A stretch of DNA of 7,694 nt from Mariprofundales bacterium (lineage in GTDB: Bacteria; Pseudomonadota; Zetaproteobacteria; Mariprofundales; S012-25): NCBI GenBank assembly GCA_015487905.1, contig WFOX01000017.1:1-7694 (forward strand), written 5' to 3'. This document shows positions 1 to 5,082 of the stretch, in pieces (position 1 is the stretch's first letter; every line of letters starts with the position of its first letter). Below the pieces are notes generated by a model. That model was given only the letters and a program-made list of their open reading frames with translations, searched no databases and had not been told where the DNA came from. The translations under genes and the position numbers were made by a program.

Positions 1-396
1 CGGCTCGGCGATATCGGCCATGCGATCCAAAGCTATGTGGAATCCCAAGGCTGCTCGGTCGTGCGCGAGTATTGCGGGCACGGCATCGGCCGCCATTTCC
101 ATGAAGAGCCGCAGGTCTTGCACTACGGCGAGCCCGGCACGGGGCTGGAACTCGTGCCCGGCATGGTTTTTACGATTGAACCGATGGTGAACCTCGGCAA
201 GCCTGATGTGAAGGTGCTCAAGGACGGCTGGACGGTGGTCACACGCGATAAGTCGCTGTCGGCGCAGTTTGAACACACGGTGGCTGTCACCGAAACGGGT
301 TGCGAAGTGCTCACACTCCCCTCACCCGAAGGCCCCGATGCGTGGCTGCGCGGCGAATGGCCGCAAGACTTGCGCAAGCGGCTTGGCCGCGCTTAG
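1..396 (+). CDS. map: Type I methionine aminopeptidase, C-terminal part (5' end outside window)
   Basis: The reading frame is open from base 1 and gives the last 131 residues of a type I methionine aminopeptidase, the cytosolic metalloenzyme that removes the initiator methionine from new proteins. The visible catalytic landmarks match the family in order: CGHGIG (fragment residues 25-30, with the metal/active-site histidine), FHEEP (33-37, second histidine), FTIEPM (57-62, metal-ligand glutamate) and SAQFEHT (87-93, last metal-ligand glutamate). The two aspartate ligands of the family lie upstream and are not in the window. After the usual end of the fold (around GCEVLT) there is a short tail of about 26 residues, basic at its end, which is unremarkable. 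It is the only plus-strand gene, and its TAG stop overlaps the stop of the convergent flavin hydroxylase gene. A GTG at base 37 should not be taken as the start, because the homology continues upstream of it. Confidence 0.96.
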   Translation, partial: RLGDIGHAIQSYVESQGCSVVREYCGHGIGRHFHEEPQVLHYGEPGTGLELVPGMVFTIEPMVNLGKPDVKVLKDGWTVVTRDKSLSAQFEHTVAVTETGCEVLTLPSPEGPDAWLRGEWPQDLRKRLGRA

Positions 397-1583
397 GCGT
401 GCACGAGCCGCGCAAGCAAGGACTTGCGCAAATCCGGAAACGCCCGCAAGGCCCCGAGTGCAAGCGCGCGCACGGCACGCAGGCAAGGGCTTCGGTGCGC
501 ATGCGCAAGCCAAAGCGATTCCGTAAAGGCCACCGTGCCTGCCACATCCAACACGCGCCGCTGCGCGTAGGTCTCGCCGACCACGCGCGCGCCCGGATCG
601 CGGCGCGCCCAAGGCTCGTCCAGCACCTCGGCGATCGTGCGCGCATCGCGCAGGCCCAGGTTCAGCCCTTGCGCGGCAACGGGATGCAGATGATGGGCGC
701 TTGCGCCCGCGAGCCACACGCGGCCGCGCACCGCAGGCGGGGAAAGCGCAAGCGCAAGCGGGATACCGCGGCGCGCGCGCACGGCTCGTGGCGCGCCGAA
801 TATCGCCGTGTTCTCCGGCCCCATCGCCTCGGCCAGATGCGCGCAAAACGCATCCGCATCCTCCCGTAAGCGCAGCAGCGCACGCCGAGGCGCAAGCGTC
901 CATACGAGCGCGTATTCGCCGTCGCGCCAGGGAAGCAGCGCAAGCGCCTCATCCTCCCCGAAGCGCTCCAGCGCCGCCGCGAACGGCGGGCGCGAAAGCC
1001 GCACGAAGGCCGCAAGCGCAAAGCGGTTGTGCAACCAACCCAAGCGCGTGCGAAAGCCCGCCATGCGCGCAACCTCCGCACCCGCCCCATCCGCAGCCAC
1101 GACAAGCCGCGCATGCACCTCATGCATCCCGCCGCGCGGCCCCTGCAAGCGAAGCACGACCCCTTTTTCGTCGGCGCGCAGCGCCACGAGCCGCACGGGC
1201 CAGCGGATCTGGGCGCTGCGTGCCGCGCGCGCGCGCAACGCCTCCACAAGCGCATCCAGCGCCATGCACGCGCCCAGCTCAGCAAGCCCCAAATCCTCGG
1301 CGCGCAGCCACAAGGAACCCTCCGGCGCATCCACGCGCACCTTGCGAATCCCGATCGCCTCTGCCGCGCCCCGCAAATCCCAGCCCGCAAGCGAGGCATG
1401 GGAAAGCGCCACAATGCGGCCCTCAGCGCAGGGCTTTGCGCGCGCATCCACGAGCAGCACCGCATAGCCGATCTCGGCAAGGCGCGCGGCCAGCGCCGCG
1501 CCGACCGCGCCTGCCCCGATGATCGCGATTTCCACCGCGCGCGGCGGCTTAGAGCTCACGGATGGAGGCGACGGTTTCGTCAA
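393..1583 (-). CDS. FAD-dependent monooxygenase of the UbiH/UbiF/VisC (COQ6) family
   Basis: This is a flavoprotein hydroxylase of about 396 residues, close to the usual family length. Members hydroxylate aromatic rings, most often ubiquinone precursors, using FAD, NAD(P)H and O2. Visible features are the N-terminal Rossmann motif GAGAVG (residues 23-28) with the strand-end acid D46, GRIVALS (55-61), the DG motif VVAADGAGAEV (161-171), LALLPW (214-219), and the C-terminal FAD segment with HHLHP and QGLNLGLRD (297-313). In that last segment the usual GD-A-A-H reads GASAH, so the FAD-ribose aspartate (N in UbiH) is alanine at 294. The longest frame starts at a TTG (1583) with GGAG just upstream, inside the previous gene; GTG codons at 1559 or 1535 are alternatives giving proteins of 388 or 380 residues. 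It ends convergently on map with a 4-base overlap. The family is secure, but the substrate is unknown and ubiquinone synthesis is only a guess. Confidence 0.88.
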   Translation of the reverse strand: MTKPSPPSVSSKPPRAVEIAIIGAGAVGAALAARLAEIGYAVLLVDARAKPCAEGRIVALSHASLAGWDLRGAAEAIGIRKVRVDAPEGSLWLRAEDLGLAELGACMALDALVEALRARAARSAQIRWPVRLVALRADEKGVVLRLQGPRGGMHEVHARLVVAADGAGAEVARMAGFRTRLGWLHNRFALAAFVRLSRPPFAAALERFGEDEALALLPWRDGEYALVWTLAPRRALLRLREDADAFCAHLAEAMGPENTAIFGAPRAVRARRGIPLALALSPPAVRGRVWLAGASAHHLHPVAAQGLNLGLRDARTIAEVLDEPWARRDPGARVVGETYAQRRVLDVAGTVAFTESLWLAHAHRSPCLRAVRALALGALRAFPDLRKSLLARLVHA

Positions 1584-1851
1584 TCATCTCCTGGATCTTG
1601 GCCTTGAGTGCGCGGCGCATGCGATCCACATCTTTTTTCGGCATGCCCGCCTTCTCAAGCTCATCCAAGTCCTTCAAGCTTTGCATGGACTCACGCAGCT
1701 TGCGCAAAAGAAGCTGCACGCGGCGCATCTGCGCATCCACCGAAAGCTTGCGCTCCTGCGCCTGCGCCGATGCAAAGCCCATGCCAAAGCCCCCTGCGCT
1801 TGGCAACACAAGCACCGCCACGAGCAGCCAGGCAAGGCTTTTTACGCGCAC
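1549..1851 (-). CDS. Small exported helical protein, unknown function (100 aa)
   Basis: I do not recognise a family. The GTG at 1851 is chosen as start because GGAGG lies six bases before it, and because the protein then opens with a textbook signal peptide: MRVK, a hydrophobic stretch at about residues 5-19, and AxA-type cleavage sites at 27-31 (FASAQAQ). The mature part, roughly 70 residues, is strongly charged and predicted by eye to be almost all helix with regularly spaced leucines (LLLRKLRESMQSLKDLDELEK, then a KK/RR-rich helix after a short GMPKKD break). It could be a helical hairpin or coiled coil in the periplasm. It follows the 164-residue exported protein by 10 bases and its Shine-Dalgarno overlaps that gene's stop, so the two are probably made together and may interact. 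The longer in-frame extension to 1911 would bury the signal peptide and is rejected. Confidence 0.75.
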   Translation of the reverse strand: MRVKSLAWLLVAVLVLPSAGGFGMGFASAQAQERKLSVDAQMRRVQLLLRKLRESMQSLKDLDELEKAGMPKKDVDRMRRALKAKIQEMIDETVASIREL

Positions 1852-1857
1852 GCCCGG

Positions 1858-1864
1858 CCTCCTA
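1858..1864 (-). promoter_or_regulatory. Shine-Dalgarno overlapping a stop codon (TAGGAGG)
   Basis: On the minus strand the TAG stop of the 164-residue gene (1862-1864) shares its last G with GGAGG (1858-1862), which lies six bases before the GTG start at 1851. This fixes the start of the small exported protein and implies translational coupling of the pair. Confidence 0.8.
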
Positions 1865-2356
1865 CTTGCCCACATTGGCGTAGAAGGCCACGCCCGCCTG
1901 TTCGTCCTCATCCAGCATCACCCACGCATTGACGCCTTGGGTCGTGTCCGGCAGCGCAGTCGGCGGGATCACATGCTTGAGCGTGCGCCCGGGCAAGCGC
2001 ACGCGGCAAATGCCGCCCACCGTGAACATCGGATTGCCGGGCGTGGATTCGTCCTTGAACGAAAGCTGGCATTCCACGCCCTCATCGCCGAGCGCGCCTC
2101 CCTTTTCCCGCAGCACATTCGTCTGCATGTTGATCACATCGCCGTCCGTGGCCTCGGCCGTGTGCGCAAGCAACAGCACCTTCGCGCCCTTCATCGCGGC
2201 GATGAACTGCGCGAAGTCGCCGACGACGAGCGGCTCAAACTCAAAGCCCTTTTGCACCTTTTGGAAGACGATGAAGTTGAGATGGCGCGTATTGGCCGCC
2301 TGCGCCGCGGGCACAAGCCCCACGAGCAGCACGAACATCCCAATCATCCTCCGCAT
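1862..2356 (-). CDS. Exported protein of unknown function (164 aa)
   Basis: No family is recognised. The ATG at 2356 is preceded at six bases by AAGGAGG and gives a clear signal peptide: MRRMIG, hydrophobic core FVLLVGLV, and cleavage near AQA (residues 18-20). The mature protein is about 144 residues, looks mixed alpha/beta, and carries two cysteines (C96 and C117) in CQLSF and GGICR that could form a periplasmic disulfide. The segments NFIVFQKVQKG (27-37), FIAAMKGAKVLLLAHTAEA (51-69) and VGGICRVRLPG (113-123) are the most structured-looking. There is no lipobox cysteine after the signal peptide, so it is probably soluble in the periplasm or secreted rather than a lipoprotein. It begins 61 bases after the merR-type gene and is followed by a second small exported protein. 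A longer in-frame extension to 2482 runs into merR and is not supported. Confidence 0.78.
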   Translation of the reverse strand: MRRMIGMFVLLVGLVPAAQAANTRHLNFIVFQKVQKGFEFEPLVVGDFAQFIAAMKGAKVLLLAHTAEATDGDVINMQTNVLREKGGALGDEGVECQLSFKDESTPGNPMFTVGGICRVRLPGRTLKHVIPPTALPDTTQGVNAWVMLDEDEQAGVAFYANVGK

Positions 2357-2362
2357 GACTCC

Positions 2363-2369
2363 CCTCCTT
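2363..2369 (-). promoter_or_regulatory. Strong ribosome binding site AAGGAGG
   Basis: AAGGAGG on the minus strand lies six bases before the ATG at 2356. It is the strongest Shine-Dalgarno in the window and decides the start of the 164-residue exported protein against the longer frame that begins at 2482. Confidence 0.85.
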
Positions 2370-2385
2370 GCCAGAAGCTCCCGCC

Positions 2386-2419
2386 AAGCTTGCCGCTGCA
2401 CGAAAGCGCCTGCAAGCCT
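2386..2419 (-). other. Possible RNA hairpin after merR, without a U tract
   Basis: Starting inside the TAG stop of the merR-type gene, AGGCTTGC (2419-2412) can pair with GCAAGCTT (2393-2386), eight pairs including one G-U. Between them GCGC-TTTC-GTGC (2409-2398) can form a small inner stem-loop. No run of U follows, so this is not a classical intrinsic terminator. It could be a 3' end stabiliser, a weak attenuator ahead of the exported pair, or chance in GC-rich sequence. Confidence 0.3.
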
Positions 2420-2795
2420 AGGAAAGCAGGCGCAACGCCTCGGCAAGCTCGTTGCGCACGCGCACAAGGCGCGCGCGCACATCGTTGCGCTCCACGACCT
2501 CCAACCACTCCCCGCTTTGCATCACGCGTTTGGCACCTTTGATCGTGAACTTGAGCTCATGCAAAAGATACTTGATCTGCAAAATCGCATAGACATCGCG
2601 CTTGCGGTAAAAGCGCCGATTGCCGCTTTTTTTCACGGGACGGATGTGCTGCCGAAACTCGCTTTCCCAATAGCGCAGCACATGCGGCTCCACGCCGCAG
2701 ATCTCGGATACCTCGCGGATCGTGAAGAACAGCTTGTCAGGAAGCTCGGGAACGGCGACGCCTGCGCGTTTGAGCGCCTCCAACGCCGCGCTCAC
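2418..2795 (-). CDS. MerR-family transcriptional regulator (ihfA-linked type)
   Basis: This 125-residue DNA-binding protein has an N-terminal MerR-type winged helix-turn-helix. FFTIREVSEICGVEPHVLRYWE (23-44) is the helix-turn-helix, and the wing KKSGNRRFYRKRDV (55-68) is followed by the helix ILQIKYLLHELKFTIKGAKRVM (71-92). The C-terminal 30 residues form a charged, leucine-containing helix (NDVRARLVRVRNELAEALRLL) suited to dimerisation; there is no cysteine cluster or ligand domain, so metal or drug sensing is unlikely. A MerR gene directly after ihfA is a common proteobacterial arrangement, but its role is poorly known. The start is the GTG at 2795, which overlaps the ihfA stop as GTGA, with GGAGG and GAGG upstream. 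An 8-base palindrome in the promoter before ihfA makes self-control of the ihfA-merR unit a reasonable inference. Confidence 0.93.
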   Translation of the reverse strand: MSAALEALKRAGVAVPELPDKLFFTIREVSEICGVEPHVLRYWESEFRQHIRPVKKSGNRRFYRKRDVYAILQIKYLLHELKFTIKGAKRVMQSGEWLEVVERNDVRARLVRVRNELAEALRLLS

Positions 2796-3076
2796 GCCTC
2801 ATCCCCCTCCACGCGCCGCCGAAGCACGGGGCTTGGCCGAAACACGACCGCCTTGCGCGGCGCAATGCGAATCTCCTCGCCCGTCTTCGGATTGCGGCCC
2901 ACGCGTGCTGCGCGCTCCAGCACCATGAAGTGCCCGAAGCCCGAGATCTTCACGCCCTCGCCGCGCGCAAGCGCGCGCTTGATCTCCTCCAGCACGAACT
3001 GCACGAGCTCGGCTGACTCCTTTTTGGACAGCCCCACGCGCGCATGCACGGCCTCAACGAGATCCGCCTTCGTCAA
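2792..3076 (-). CDS. ihfA: Integration host factor, alpha subunit
   Basis: IHF is a small nucleoid protein that bends DNA sharply at specific sites and helps transcription, replication and recombination complexes assemble, normally as an alpha-beta heterodimer. The 94-residue product shows the IHF-alpha pattern throughout: TKADLVEAV at the N-terminus, LSKKESAELV (helix 2), EGVKISGFGHF (39-49), and the DNA-contacting arm GRNPKTGEEI (58-67) with the proline that intercalates between base pairs, then VVFRPSPVLRRRVEG. SGFG, RNPKTGE and FRP favour IHF-alpha over HU. The start is a TTG at 3076 with GGAGG five bases upstream (3082-3086); a longer frame to 3139 would overlap lolD and add residues not found in the family. 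It lies 59 bases after lolD with its own promoter candidate and is translationally coupled to the merR-type gene. Confidence 0.95.
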   Translation of the reverse strand: MTKADLVEAVHARVGLSKKESAELVQFVLEEIKRALARGEGVKISGFGHFMVLERAARVGRNPKTGEEIRIAPRKAVVFRPSPVLRRRVEGDEA

Positions 3077-3081
3077 TGACG

Positions 3082-3086
3082 CCTCC
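3082..3086 (-). promoter_or_regulatory. Ribosome binding site GGAGG fixing the TTG start of ihfA
   Basis: GGAGG on the minus strand stands five bases before the TTG at 3076. With the conserved N-terminus TKADLVEA right after this codon, it supports a TTG start and a normal-length IHF-alpha. Confidence 0.8.
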
Positions 3087-3111
3087 GCAACCCTTGAAGC
3101 ACTTCTTGCGA

Positions 3112-3139
3112 ATCTTATCCGAAGCGCTTGCCGTGTCAA
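3112..3139 (-). promoter_or_regulatory. Candidate sigma70 promoter for ihfA-merR
   Basis: On the minus strand a perfect -35 hexamer TTGACA (3139-3134) overlaps the TGA stop of lolD. After a 16-base spacer comes TAAGAT (3117-3112), matching four of six positions of the -10 consensus. Transcription would start near 3105, giving a leader of about 30 bases that includes the ihfA ribosome binding site. It sits in one of only two notable gaps of the minus-strand gene row. The spacer holds a perfect palindrome AAGCGCTT (3122-3129) centred exactly between the two hexamers. Confidence 0.6.
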
Positions 3140-3840
3140 AGATTTTCGGACAACTGCATCTGGATGCCGGCGATGAGCACGCCGCCTGCAAGCGTCATCG
3201 CCCGATCCGCAGCTTGGGCAAGCTTGAGGCTATGGGTGGCCATGACCACGGCGGCGCCTGCGCGGCGCGCGGCTTCGCGGAACAGCGCAAACACATGCTC
3301 CGCCGTGCGCTCGTCCAGATTGCCGGTAGGCTCATCGGCAAGCAGCAGCGCCGGGCGCGCAACGAGTGCGCGCGCAATTGCCACGCGCTGCGCTTCGCCG
3401 CCTGAAAGCTCGGCCGGGCGATGAAAAAGCCGCGCGCCCAGCCCAAGCTCGGCGAGCAACGCCTGCGCGCGCTTGCGCGCCTCATCCTCGCGCAAGCCCT
3501 GCACGAGCAGAGGAAGCATCGCGTTTTCCAGTGCGGACAACTCCGGCACGAGATGATGAAACTGATACACGAATCCGATCTTGCGATTGCGCAGGCGCGC
3601 GGCGGCGTCGTCGTTCATGGCGGCGATGTTTTCGCCTTCTATGAGGACTTCGCCCGCATCCAGCGGCTCAAGGCCGGCGAGGATTTGCAAAAGCGTGCTT
3701 TTGCCCGCACCGGATTCGCCCACGATGGCCACGAACTCGCCGCGCTGCACGGCAAGCTCCACGCCTTTGAGCACCTTGACGGTGCCTGCGGGATGCACGA
3801 AGCGCTTTTGCACGCCGCGCGCAACGAGAATCGGGATCAC
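3136..3840 (-). CDS. lolD: LolD, ATPase subunit of the lipoprotein-releasing ABC transporter
   Basis: LolD powers the LolCDE complex, which lifts mature lipoproteins out of the inner membrane and hands them to the periplasmic chaperone LolA. The 234-residue protein has all ABC ATPase motifs: Walker A GESGAGKST (41-49), Q-loop glutamine 93 within VYQFHHLVPEL (a LolD-like stretch), signature LSGGE (145-149), Walker B LLLADE (165-170) with EPTGNLD, and the switch histidine in ATH (203). The QFHHL segment and its position downstream of lolC favour LolD over the related FtsE or MacB ATPases. The start is the GTG at 3840, which overlaps the stop of the cyclic-nucleotide-domain gene as GTGA; no good Shine-Dalgarno is visible, so it probably relies on translational coupling. 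Its stop codon lies within the -35 box of the ihfA promoter candidate. Confidence 0.94.
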   Translation of the reverse strand: MIPILVARGVQKRFVHPAGTVKVLKGVELAVQRGEFVAIVGESGAGKSTLLQILAGLEPLDAGEVLIEGENIAAMNDDAAARLRNRKIGFVYQFHHLVPELSALENAMLPLLVQGLREDEARKRAQALLAELGLGARLFHRPAELSGGEAQRVAIARALVARPALLLADEPTGNLDERTAEHVFALFREAARRAGAAVVMATHSLKLAQAADRAMTLAGGVLIAGIQMQLSENL

Positions 3841-5072
3841 GCGCGGCCCGTCAGCGTCCGCAAGGTGTCTTTCACGCGCCGTTTGAGGTATCCCTCCACG
3901 ACCTTGCGCACCTCGGGATAGGCCTTGGCGATGGCCTCAAAGTCCGTGCGCGCAAGCTCCATGACCTCGGTCTTCGTTTTCGCGCGCACGGTGGCCGTGC
4001 GCGGCTTGTCGGTAAGCAGCGCCACCTCGCCGAAGAAGTCGCCCTCACCGAGCTCGCCGAGCTTGACTTTTTTGGTGCGGTCGCGCAAATCGCTCGTCCA
4101 GACTTCCACGACACCTGAGCGCACGAGAAAGAAGCTCGTGCCGCGCTCGCCCTCGCGCACGATCTCGGCCCCTTCGGGAAAGACGCGCAAGCGAAAGCGC
4201 TTGGCCAGATCTATGCGCGCCTCCGGCGGCACGCCCGCAAAAAGCGGGGTCAGCGCAAGCAGCCTTGCGAGCACGCGGCGGCGATAGAAGTCCTCCACGA
4301 CCCCTGCGATCTGCGGATGGCGCGCAACCCAGGCGTCAAAGGTGTTGCGATCTATGACGAGCAGATCGCAGTCGGTTTCGGCCACGGCCGCGTCCTCATG
4401 CGGCCGCCGCGCCAAAAAGGCGCGCTCGCCGAAGAAATCGCCTTCTACGAGGTGCGCAAAGACGCGCCGCTTGCCATCCGGCGTTTTCAGTTCCAGCCGC
4501 ACGCGCCCCATGCCGATGAGGTAAAGCTCTTCCCCTGGTGAGCCTTCCTCGTAGATCACGGATTGCGCAGGCACGCGCACAAGCCGGAGCGCATCCACGA
4601 ACTCCTCCAGCTCCTCGCCCGAAAGCCCCGAAAGCAAAGGCGCGCGCTCCAGCGCCTCTCTTGCGCGTGCGGGGCTGCCTGCACCCGTGGGGGGCTTGTC
4701 CAATGGTGAGAGCGAAGCGAGCGCCCAGTCGTCGCCGCGCTCGCGCGCAAGCTCAGCCAGGCGCTTTTTGACCTCGTCGTTTTCGGGATCCAAGCGCAGG
4801 ATCACCTTGTTGATCGCAATCGCTTGCGCAACAAGCCCCTGCTCGGCATAACGATGAGCCACGGCCACATAATCGCGCACAGCTCCCTTTGCATCGCCCA
4901 TCTTGGCCTTGACCTCGGCAAGCCGCGTCCATATGCGCAAATCCTCCGGCGTGAGCGCATGCAGCTCTTCCAGCGCCTTGCGCGCTTCTTTGAGCTTGCC
5001 CGCGAGCAACGCCTCTTTGGCCTTCGTGTGCAGCCTGCGGATCTCCTCCGCCCGCGTTTTGCGCTTTGCCAT
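3837..5072 (-). CDS. TPR protein with tandem cyclic-nucleotide-binding domains
   Basis: This soluble 411-residue protein has no signal peptide or membrane segment. Residues about 10-112 are TPR-like helical repeats (for example LKEARKALEELHALTPED and AKMGDAKGAVRDYVAVAHRY), normally used for protein binding. A linker near 120-140 leads to two CRP-type cyclic-nucleotide-binding folds, about 145-262 and 275-395. The second keeps a canonical phosphate-binding cassette FGEVALLTDKPRTATV (347-362) with the ligand glutamate and arginine. The first reads FGERAFLARRPHEDAAV (214-230), lacks that arginine and is probably silent or altered. There is no helix-turn-helix, so it is not a CRP-like transcription factor, and no kinase or cyclase domain. 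It lies 10 bases after lolC and overlaps lolD by four, so it is co-made with the lipoprotein transporter. Its role is not established; a regulatory or scaffold part of that machinery is an inference. Confidence 0.93.
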   Translation of the reverse strand: MAKRKTRAEEIRRLHTKAKEALLAGKLKEARKALEELHALTPEDLRIWTRLAEVKAKMGDAKGAVRDYVAVAHRYAEQGLVAQAIAINKVILRLDPENDEVKKRLAELARERGDDWALASLSPLDKPPTGAGSPARAREALERAPLLSGLSGEELEEFVDALRLVRVPAQSVIYEEGSPGEELYLIGMGRVRLELKTPDGKRRVFAHLVEGDFFGERAFLARRPHEDAAVAETDCDLLVIDRNTFDAWVARHPQIAGVVEDFYRRRVLARLLALTPLFAGVPPEARIDLAKRFRLRVFPEGAEIVREGERGTSFFLVRSGVVEVWTSDLRDRTKKVKLGELGEGDFFGEVALLTDKPRTATVRAKTKTEVMELARTDFEAIAKAYPEVRKVVEGYLKRRVKDTLRTLTGRA

Positions 5073-5082
5073 ATCCCTTCCC

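Noticed and set aside
701..1522. 273-codon open frame on the + strand, opposite the flavin hydroxylase
   Set aside because: Low-complexity Pro/Ala/Arg composition, fully covered by a real gene on the other strand.
2357..2417. A separate promoter in the gap before the exported-protein pair
   Set aside because: Pairs such as TTGCAG with CAAGCT at 17 bases match the consensus too poorly to claim; only the hairpin and the ribosome binding site are supported here.
1862..2482. Longer 206-residue version of the 164-residue exported protein
   Set aside because: The extension overlaps the end of merR and hides a clear signal peptide; the ATG at 2356 has an excellent AAGGAGG.
2792..3139. Longer 115-residue version of IHF-alpha
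   Set aside because: The extra residues are not part of the family and would run into lolD; the TTG at 3076 has GGAGG at the right distance and a conserved N-terminus.
1929..3176. 415-codon open frame on the + strand
   Set aside because: It lies wholly antisense to the exported-protein gene, the merR-type gene and ihfA, which have clear family motifs or signal peptides and ribosome binding sites. Its translation is rich in Ser/Arg/Ala without a recognisable domain, as expected for a GC-rich shadow frame.
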